Positions 57,009 through 64,000 of a DNA stretch of 64,000 nt are shown here, one piece after another. The DNA is taken from assembly GCA_018287875.1 (NCBI GenBank), contig JAGVVL010000017.1, positions 1,302,001 through 1,366,000 of the forward strand, written 5' to 3'. The notes beneath the pieces were generated by a model. It was not told the DNA's origin. It was given only the letters and a program-made list of their open reading frames with translations, and made no database searches. The DNA is from Nigrospora sphaerica. Taxonomy: Eukaryota; Ascomycota; Sordariomycetes; Amphisphaeriales; Apiosporaceae. A program made the translations under genes and the position numbers. Positions within the stretch are counted from its first letter, which is position 1; each line of letters opens with the position of its first letter.

Positions 57009-57385
57009 GTGGAGTCGACGATAATGGCCAGCCGTGATGCAGCATTCAAAGCGCTCGTACCCGGGAGCAGCTTGGGTTACGTGGAAACGGGACGCCCTTT
57101 GTTTGACACGCGGTCGTGTCGGCAAATCTTTTAGGCGCTCCCATAGCCGGCCGACCCCGCACCGGCGCAGGAGTCTTACGTGCCAGTCGCCTAAAGAAGT
57201 ACCTAAAGCGCTGGGGAGTAATGGGTTCCACATCGGTTCGGATCTGGGTCCTCGACGACTTCCATCGTGACGAGGGTTAAGAGAGATAAATACTCAACAA
57301 CAGCCAGGGCCTGGACTCGGCTCCAAGCATATTCCCTCGTAGTTTTTACTCCAGCACGCGCATTTATATTTTACAAGCAACGACC
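57009..57385. promoter_or_regulatory. divergent promoter of Zn2Cys6 fragment and dehalogenase-like gene
   Basis: 377 bases between two divergent starts. A TTTATATTTT stretch about 20 bases before the ATG at 57386 is AT-rich but too near to be a normal TATA box with a leader. No other feature stands out. Confidence 0.4.
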
Positions 57386-58288
57386 ATGTTTGACGGGTTC
57401 AAGCCGTTCGCCATCACCACGCAGTCCGACCCTAAGGTCGATATTGTCGGGCTGCAAAGCGACAACATAGGCAAGCCGCCTCTGCTTCTCCTACACGGCT
57501 TCCCGCAAACCTACCACATTTGGCACCGCATCGCCCCTCAGTTGATTGGCGACTACACGGTCGTACTCTTCGATATCCGTGGCTATGGTCAGTCGTCCAA
57601 GCCCGACGACCTCGCGGCCTACGCAAAGAGCGCCATGGCGCGCGACTGCACCGAGGTCATGTCACAGCTGGGCTTCGACACTTTCTTCGTGTGCGCACAC
57701 GACCGCGGGGCGCGCGTGGCGCACAAGCTCTGTGTCGACCATGCGGCGCGCGTCCGGCGGGCCATCCTCCTTGACATCTGCCCCACGCTGGCCATGTACG
57801 AGGCGACCAACTTTGACTTCGCCAAAGCCTACTTCCACTGGTTCCTCTTGATCCAGCCGGCGCCCCTGCCCGAGACGATGCTGCTGAGCGACCCGCGCAA
57901 GCTGGCGGAGATGTGGATGGGCGGACGCCAGGGCGCCGGTCTGCGCATCTTCGACGAGCGGTGCTTCAAGCACTACGTCAAGGGCATGGAGGACCCGGCC
58001 ACTGTGCACGCCATGTGTCAGGACTACCGAGCGGGCGCCACGCTGGACCTCGACGAGGCGCGCGAGGATCTCAAGGCCGGGCGCCGCATCCAGTGTCCGT
58101 TGAAGGTCATCTGGGGAAAGCACGGCGTGATTGAGAAGTGTTTTGATGCGGTCAAGGAGTGGAGGGCAGTGGCGGATGAAGGTGTGCCTGTCGATGGTTA
58201 CAGCGTCGAATCGGGGCACTATATCCCAGAGGAAGCGCCCGAGGCCGTTGTTGCTGAGATTAGGAGTTTCTTTGGGTCGTCTACGTAG
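57386..58288 (+). CDS. haloacetate-dehalogenase-like alpha/beta hydrolase
   Basis: Single exon, 300 residues. It matches the fluoroacetate/haloacetate dehalogenase branch of the alpha/beta hydrolases almost end to end. The oxyanion-hole motif L-L-L-L-H-G-F-P-Q is at 33-41. The nucleophile is Asp about 106 in H-D-R-G-A-R, where esterases have Ser; the two Arg (107 and 110) bind carboxylate in known members. Asp about 130 (L-L-D-I-C-P-T) and His about 278 (E-S-G-H-Y-I-P-E-E) complete the triad. His 151, Trp 152 (F-H-W-F) and Tyr about 214 (D-Y-R-A-G-A) match the halide pocket. F-L-L-I-Q-P-A-P-L-P-E is also a family block. Known members split haloacetates to glycolate; some relatives act on epoxides. 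The substrate here is unproven. No signal peptide, cytosolic. Confidence 0.92.
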   Translation: MFDGFKPFAITTQSDPKVDIVGLQSDNIGKPPLLLLHGFPQTYHIWHRIAPQLIGDYTVVLFDIRGYGQSSKPDDLAAYAKSAMARDCTEVMSQLGFDTFFVCAHDRGARVAHKLCVDHAARVRRAILLDICPTLAMYEATNFDFAKAYFHWFLLIQPAPLPETMLLSDPRKLAEMWMGGRQGAGLRIFDERCFKHYVKGMEDPATVHAMCQDYRAGATLDLDEAREDLKAGRRIQCPLKVIWGKHGVIEKCFDAVKEWRAVADEGVPVDGYSVESGHYIPEEAPEAVVAEIRSFFGSST

Positions 58289-58819
58289 ACCAGTCGCCCA
58301 AGGCGAAAAGACAGAATATTCATTTCCCGCAAAGCTGTATACTTGCTACGTCCGGTTTCTCCCTTCTTGGTCAACGTTCGCCGAGGATACGTATGTATGT
58401 TTCTGGCATCTTGGCCTGTAGTTCATGCCTGACGGAGTCTTGGCACCTAGGGTATTTCGCATCGAGGGGCGGTCCAGTTCTGTGCTTCACTTGGGGCACT
58501 GCGATCCCGTGTCGAAAGAAGGCCAAAACCATCCGGTAGTTCCCGGCTCCGGGCCATCATATGGGCTTGGAACCTTGCTGACCAACGGCGGCCTCGGCAC
58601 CGGAGAAGTCGGCGGCGGGGGGTGGTCGGCTATTCTTTCTACCGACGTCGCCGTCATCCCCGCTCCGGCGACACCCACATGTCTCGAAAGTGCCTACATA
58701 GATCAACGCAGCCATGCGCCATCGACTTGCCATCTTTTCTGTATCGTGTATTCTCAGCATTGCCACCGCCCCGTGAATTCGCGAATTACCTCTCATCTGA
58801 GCAGAACACTGCCGCCACC
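58289..58819. other. spacer and promoter of the TtuC-like gene
   Basis: 531 bases between two genes on the same strand. No supported coding sequence or clear TATA box. The final bases GCCGCCACC form a strong start-codon context for the ATG at 58820. Confidence 0.55.
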
Positions 58820-60080
58820 ATGTCCACGAAGCCCCTCAAGATTGCTGGTAAGTAGCGTCTGGTGTTTCTTCATTGCATATATCAGGGCGAACCCGATCCG
58901 TCCTCACCATGCTACTCGTTTTCCTATTACCTCTTTTCCTTTGATAAATCTGGCACGAGAGTACTTCGGAATGTGCTCCGCGAACCTCTGAAGAACCCAC
59001 TAACACTGGGTCACGGCAGTGATACCCGGCGATGGTATCGGTACCGAGGTCATGCCCTACGGCGTGCGTTGCCTCGAGGCCGCGGCCGAAGTTTATGGAC
59101 TCTCGCTCGAGTTCACCAGCTTCGACTTTGCGAGCTGCACGTACTATGCCAAGCACGGGGTCATGATGCCGGACGACTGGAAAGCGCAGCTGACACCGTT
59201 CGACGCCCTCTACTTCGGAGCCGTGGGGATGCCGGACCAGGTGCCGGATCATGTATCGCTCTGGGGAAGTCTGCTCCTGTTCCGGCGCGAGTTTGACCAG
59301 TACGTCAATCTGCGGCCGTGCCGGCTGCTCCGCGGCGTGGCGAGCCCCCTCGCGGGCCGCGGGCCCGGCGACATCGACTTCTGGGTGGTGCGCGAGAACA
59401 CCGAGGGCGAATACAGCAGCATCGGCGGCACCATCTTCGGGGGGACGGAGCGCGAAACGGTGGTGCAGGAGACGGTCATGACGCGGACAGGGGTCGACCG
59501 CGTGCTGCGGTACGCCTTCGAACTGGCCCGGCAGCGGCCGCGCCGCACGCTGACGAGCGCGACCAAGAGCAACGGCATCAGCATCACCATGCCCTACTGG
59601 GACGCACGCGTGGCCGCCATAGCCCAGGAGTACCCCGACGTGACGGTGGAAAAGTACCACATCGACATCCTGACGGCGCACTTTGTGCAGCGCCCGCAGG
59701 CCTTCGACGTCGTCGTCGCCAGCAACCTCTTTGGCGACATCCTGTCGGATCTGGGCCCCGCGTGCGCCGGAACCATCGGCATCGCGCCCTCGGCCAACCT
59801 ACGGCCCGACGGGGCCTTCCCGAGCCTGTTCGAGCCGGTTCACGGCAGCGCCCCCGACATCTGCGGCCGCGGCATCGCCAACCCCGTCGGCATGATCTGG
59901 GCCGGGCAGATGCTGCTCGAGCACTTTGGCCACCGGGACGCCGCCGCCGCCGTCCTGGCCGCCATCGAGACGGTGTTGGCGCGCGCCGAGGCCGACGTCA
60001 TCACGCCCGACATGGGCGGCCGCGGCACTACGGCGTCGCTGGGCGAGGCTATCGAGAGGGAGATTCGGGCGTCGCGATGA
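58820..60080 (+). CDS. tartrate/D-malate dehydrogenase-like (isopropylmalate dehydrogenase family)
   Basis: Two exons (58820-58847, 59020-60080) with a phase-1 intron of 172 bases (GTAAGT...CAG) give 362 residues. The splice restores K-I-A-V-I-P-G-D-G-I-G-T-E-V, the family N-terminus. R-R-E-F-D-Q-Y-V-N-L-R-P replaces the isopropylmalate version and, with R-E-N-T-E-G-E-Y-S, is typical of the tartrate/D-malate (TtuC) branch of these NAD- and metal-dependent oxidative decarboxylases. Further motifs are the catalytic Lys in T-K-S-N-G, N-L-F-G-D-I-L-S-D (metal-binding Asp) and E-P-V-H-G-S-A-P-D-I-x-G. All catalytic residues are present and the length is normal. No mitochondrial targeting sequence, so probably cytosolic. 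It lies downstream of the dehalogenase-like gene, whose products would be hydroxy acids, which fits a joint role but is only inference. Confidence 0.93.
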
Positions 60081-61643
60081 GCCAGTCTGGCTGCCTGGCC
60101 CCGTCGAAACCGCGGGCGTGATGGACACGGGAAACTAGATACCGCCGCCAGACGATACGTAGGAAACCAACCAAGCACGCGTTCCGAGGGCGCCGTCCGA
60201 ACTTTGCCTGAACAGTCATGGCCTTCCCTCCCTTGGCGCGGCTGGTGCCCACGCGAGCCGCTGTGTCATGTGGCCGGGACCCCGTGGTTCGCTAGGGTCC
60301 CTATTGTCACACCCCTTCCCATAGGCTCGATACCGAGCGTGTGTTCTTTTAGTATGCATGGAGGTGTTGACTGACCCTGCCTCTTCCCTCCCTCCCTAGG
60401 CTCTTAACCCTTGCCGCATCGTATTTTGTGATTCTCGGCCCGGCCCAATGGCCTTTTCCACGAGCCGGAGATTGCTTCCATCCATCTGATCGGGATACTA
60501 ACCCCGCATGTGGGCTCTGGGGCCCCAAAGCGACGGCTTTGTTACTGGACTCGCTTGGACGCCGACCGCAAGCCGACTTACGACGTATCGACGTGCCAAA
60601 AAATAACCGGCTGGTGCTGGCCACACACGAGCCGCCACCCTGGGGTAGACGGTGCATCCTACGGCGGTTCCACGGGGCTGGAGCCGTTCGCCCGTCCTCG
60701 GAAATGCCCCCTTTTCCCCGTTCGCTGCTCCCCAACCGGGGGATGAATCGACGGCATTCGTCAGAACCGTGGCAATGAACATCATGAACGGCTAGCGGAG
60801 TCCAGACCGTCATCCAATCTCTGGTGTTGCCGGTTTCCCATGCCCAGCGTCCTTCTCGCCTCGCGGCCCAGTGTATTCTACCACGAGGCCGGCGGCCCCC
60901 AGCGAGCGACTGTACCTCGACGCCCGACGCAGTCCACTTGCGAGACTGGTTGAAGAAAAGAGCGGGCGGTGTGCTATTGTTGTGGCGTTCGGTACGGATA
61001 CAGGCCGGTATGCAGCATGTGGTGGCAGCAGTCGACAGGCTCCGGTGCCCCCTGACGACAAGCAGCGCGGTACAGCTCCTGTTTTGCCCCCCCCCGGCAT
61101 ACGTTCCCCACGTAAGAACATATGCACTCGATACGCAGCAACACCTGGCATTGTCGAGACGGGGCTGGCTCGCTTAAGCGGTATGCTGGGGAAACAGGCC
61201 GCCCTGTGCCGTCCCGACTTTGTTACTGTGCCCCCCGAGAGGGAGTTACTCGCTGGGTCAGCCGCCTGACGCGCCAGATCCAGAAGCGAGCCAACCGGCC
61301 GCGCGCTCTTTTGTACAAGGTGTGGCCGCTTACCCGACCGACGGACGCGCTCGCGATGCAGTCAGCCGCCGGGGCCGAGTTGGGACGGACCGACGAGGCC
61401 AGCGATATGTTCTCTGCACCTTGGATGCAATAGGCGGCCCGTGATGCTGGCAGCACAGCAACCCCGCCGCTTTGGGTGGGAGGGTTTGAGGGACGAGGGC
61501 TTAGACGAAAGCAGCTAGGTTCCGATCCAGGCTGCCCTGCCCCTGGCACACAGCCTCGAGTACATGGCAATACGTAGGCAGATGGATGTCTGCGGGTGTC
61601 TATATGCTACGGGCAAACAGGCGTCTTGTTCGTGCTCGCGCTT

Positions 61644-61768
61644 GGCCAGCTTCGAAGGCTGGCCAGGCTTGCGGGCTGGGCAGCCGATACACCGCTGGCG
61701 CAAGGGCCCCCCCAGGACCGTTTGTCGCATCCCAAGCCGGGCGTGGCAGCCGATACCCCGCTTGCACC
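61644..61768. repeat. short inverted and direct repeats
   Basis: TGGCCAGC and GCTGGCCA form an 8-base inverted pair around TTCGAAG near 61643-61665. Downstream, GGCAGCCGATAC-CCGCT recurs about 66 bases apart (about 61679-61704 and 61745-61768), with both copies keeping about 22 similar bases. No mobile-element gene accompanies them. Confidence 0.6.
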
Positions 61769-62200
61769 GTCAGAATAATTTCTTGGCTTGCAGGCTGCCG
61801 GCCTCGTATGTGCCAATGACTGGGCGTGGAGGTGGCAGAAGAGAAGCGAAGAAAGGGCGCGGGCAGGGATGCAGCCCCCAGACGTGCTGGAGCTGGAGCT
61901 GAGAAGCTGGCACCAAAGCCACCAATCGCAGGCGCTCGCTTGGTACCCCGGATAATTACGACCACGCGACTGGGACCAACTGGGAACCTTGTGCTTGTCC
62001 GTTTGGGGGGGGCGTCACCCCGGGGGGAAAGGAAATCTGGAGCTTGGGCTGCCCAGGCGGTTGAATTCCCCTTCCAAGCCCCTAGTAAGCCTCTAGCCTT
62101 CCGCCACCTTTTTTGGCCCGCTGATGCTTCAACACCCACCCACACCAAATCGCCCGCTCCGCATTCCCACGAGGCAAGTCGACGGCCAGGCCCAGCAGAC

Positions 62201-62224
62201 AGGCAGGCAGGCAGGCAGGCAGGC
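62201..62224. repeat. (AGGC)6 microsatellite
   Basis: Six perfect tandem copies of AGGC in the probable promoter region of the MFS gene, about 600 bases before its ATG. Confidence 0.9.
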
Positions 62225-62820
62225 GAAACCTCCCCCCTCCGTGCTCGCTGTCCGACCTGCCCATCTCCGTTGCCTCGCCCGGCCTGCCGGCGCTCTCGCC
62301 TCCTGCGTGAGGGCCGTGTCTGCCCTTGCGATGGACAGGAAGCCAGCCCTTCGGCCGGTAAAGCCCGGCCGCTCGTGGGCCTACGAACCGGCATCGTGAC
62401 GCTACTGCCTCGAGCTTCGGCAGGCGACGCCGCTGCCCAGGCTGAGCCAGCACCCCCCTCGCATTCCTTCCCTGTATGGCGCTCGCTGGACGGGCCGTCG
62501 AGCAGTTGGCTCGAATCCTTTTCTGCACAACCCTCGTCGGCCAGAGCGTGGGCACGCGGTCCGACAGGAGGGCCAAGGCATCTCGGCGTTGCCAAACATC
62601 TTGGCGGCGCCATTCGAGGCTTGTTGGGGGGAGGCACTCCCTGTCGACCTTGGGGTTCATAATGCCCTGGCCTCCGCCGCCTTCGTCCTGCTCTTTCCCG
62701 AGCTTCCACCTCATCGCGCCCTTGAGAAGTCAGTCGCTCCGGACCTCGCTGGCCCGTCGCTGAGCTTTCCGCGTCCTCACCCTTCCACGTCGTCGTGCCC
62801 GCCACGAACCCGCCCTCACC

Positions 62821-64000
62821 ATGGTCGCCGCTCCCAACACCGGCCATGCCGGTGACCCCATCGTCACCCGCCTGGTCGCCGAGGACAAGGTCCCATGGTA
62901 CAAGAAGCCCAACATGCGCATGATGTACCTCTGGCTGTTCTTCTGCTGCATGGGTGTCGAGATGACGTCGGGCTTCGACTCCCAGCTCATCGGCACCCTG
63001 CAGTTCTCCAATCACTTCAATATTTGTGAGCATGCCCTCGCTCCCCCACTCCCCGCGGCCGGCGATGCTGATTTTGTAGATTTCGGCGATGGGTACAAGG
63101 ACGAGAACGGCAAATTCAAGATCAAACCCTCCCTGCTCGGATTCGTTTCTTCCTGCTACCAGCTCGGCTCCATCATCGCCGTCCCCGTTGCCCCGTGGTT
63201 TAACCAGAAGTATGGGCGTCGATGGGGAATCATGCTCGGGTCCATCATCATGGTCATTGGCGCCATCATTCAAGGATTCTCCCAGCACGGTACGTCTCGC
63301 CCCCGTACCGCCCTTCGAGGTAGAACTCACACTGACTTGGGCAATTGCAGTGGCTATGTACATCATCGCGCGCATGATTCTGGGCGCTGGCATTCTGTTT
63401 GCCATTATCTCGGGCTCCTCCTTGATTGGCGAGCTTAGCCACCCCAAGGAACGCCCAGTCATGACTTCGCTCTTCAACTCGTCGTACTTTATCGGGTCCA
63501 TCCTTGCTGCCGCCATCACTCTGAAGACGGTTGAGATCAACAACGACTGGTCGTGGAGACTGCCCTCGCTTCTACAGATCTGCCCCTCGGTAATGCAGAT
63601 TGCCACCGTCTTGTGAGTGAATGTTGCCGCCCTGCCAGTCCGAATGCCGAGGCTCTAATCAGTGCATAGCCTACTTCCCGAGAGCCCCCGTTACCTCCTC
63701 AGCCACGACCGAGACGACGAAGCGTTCGCTATTCTTGTTAAGTACCACGCCGAAGGCGACGCCTCATCGTAAGCTCGTCCCCTGACCAATCCCTCAGGCC
63801 CGCCCGTGGGCGGAGGGTCATCGCATGGTTTCCTGGCGCTAACGCATGACACCACCGTAGGGCGTTGGTGCAGGCTGAGATGGCCCAGATCAAGTCGACC
63901 ATCAAACTGGAGATGGAGAATTCCAAGCAGTCCTGGATGACCATGTTCAAGACGGCCGGCATGCGTCGCCGTGTGCTCATCGCCGCCTTCCTCGGTCTAT
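62821..64000 (+). CDS. MFS sugar transporter, lactose-permease-like (3' end cut by window)
   Basis: Five exons are visible (62821-63025, 63080-63289, 63351-63612, 63670-63768, 63861 to the edge) with consistent phases and GTGAGC, GTACGT, GTGAGT and GTAAGC donors. The visible product has about 305 residues; the full protein would be near 530. Family marks: G-F-D-S-Q-L-I-G in TM1, G-R-R-W-G-I after TM2, R-M-I-L-G-A-G in TM4, P-K-E-R-P-V-M-T-S-L-F-N-S-S-Y-F-I-G, and P-E-S-P-R-Y-L after TM6. This is the sugar porter family, in the branch that holds LAC12-like lactose and hexose permeases. TM7 begins at the window end (V-L-I-A-A-F-L-G-L). Start codon context CTCACCATGG is good. It would import a sugar or related hydroxylated compound across the plasma membrane. 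Confidence 0.93.

Larger units (their letters stand above)
60081..62820. other. long spacer before the MFS gene
   Basis: About 2.7 kb. No supported gene; a 668-codon minus-strand frame (61600-63606) runs antisense through the MFS exons and introns and is compositional. The region contains the short repeats listed separately and, next to 62821, a pyrimidine-rich leader. Confidence 0.55.

Noticed and set aside
61600..63606. 668-codon minus-strand open frame
   Set aside because: It runs antisense through four exons and three introns of the MFS transporter and a simple-repeat region, and shows only compositional bias.
1..64000. CRISPR arrays, rRNA genes or intact transposase/reverse transcriptase genes
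   Set aside because: None of the expected repeats, conserved rRNA blocks or transposase/RT motifs was found.

Overview
The window is nuclear DNA of a filamentous ascomycete (Pezizomycotina), most likely a Sordariomycete and possibly Hypocreales. The evidence is GC-rich genes broken by short introns of about 50-90 bp with GTRNGY donors and YAG acceptors, long intergenic spacers, and fungus-typical families: AA9 lytic polysaccharide monooxygenase, cutinase, fungal rhodopsin-like 7TM protein, Ayg1-type hydrolase, MHR-type regulator and DUF7726 protein. Many spacers carry short TAGGTA/TACCTA tracts. The order-level placement is inference. Exon structures were built by hand from splice consensus, reading phase and family similarity; none is supported by transcripts.

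Layout. 2.2-5.0 kb: an unrecognised 941-aa protein with a proline-rich N-terminus and five copies of a four-cysteine module. 7.5-16.1 kb: a run of oxidative and hydrolytic genes, namely a BBE-type FAD oxidase, a GMC oxidoreductase, a DJ-1/PfpI protein, a beta-carbonic anhydrase and an Ayg1-like alpha/beta hydrolase. It resembles the tailoring part of a metabolite cluster, but no backbone synthase is visible. 19.2-22.6 kb: TAPT1/EMP65-family membrane protein. 24.2-25.0 kb: cutinase. 26.0-27.6 kb: rhodopsin-like 7TM protein in seven exons. 28.0-29.2 kb: Deinococcus Rnl5-like RNA ligase. 29.4-31.4 kb: AT-richer spacer with an intron-containing tRNA-Asn. 32.3-33.1 kb: small protein with a NO VEIN C-terminal (DUF3883) domain. 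34.0-35.0 kb: AA9 LPMO. 37.5-38.8 kb: DUF7726 protein. 42.0-44.4 kb: OPT transporter. 44.6-45.7 kb: short-chain dehydrogenase. 46.3-47.3 kb: four-TM MARVEL-like protein.

49.7-60.1 kb is a second block of metabolic type: a broken secretory-lipase-like gene, a 3-ketosteroid-dehydrogenase-like flavoprotein, an MHR transcription factor without a DNA-binding domain, a Zn2Cys6 fragment on the other strand, a haloacetate-dehalogenase-like hydrolase and a tartrate/isopropylmalate-type dehydrogenase. It could serve uptake and breakdown of organic acids or plant compounds, but this is inferred from gene families only. The window ends inside an MFS sugar transporter gene (62.8 kb to the edge).
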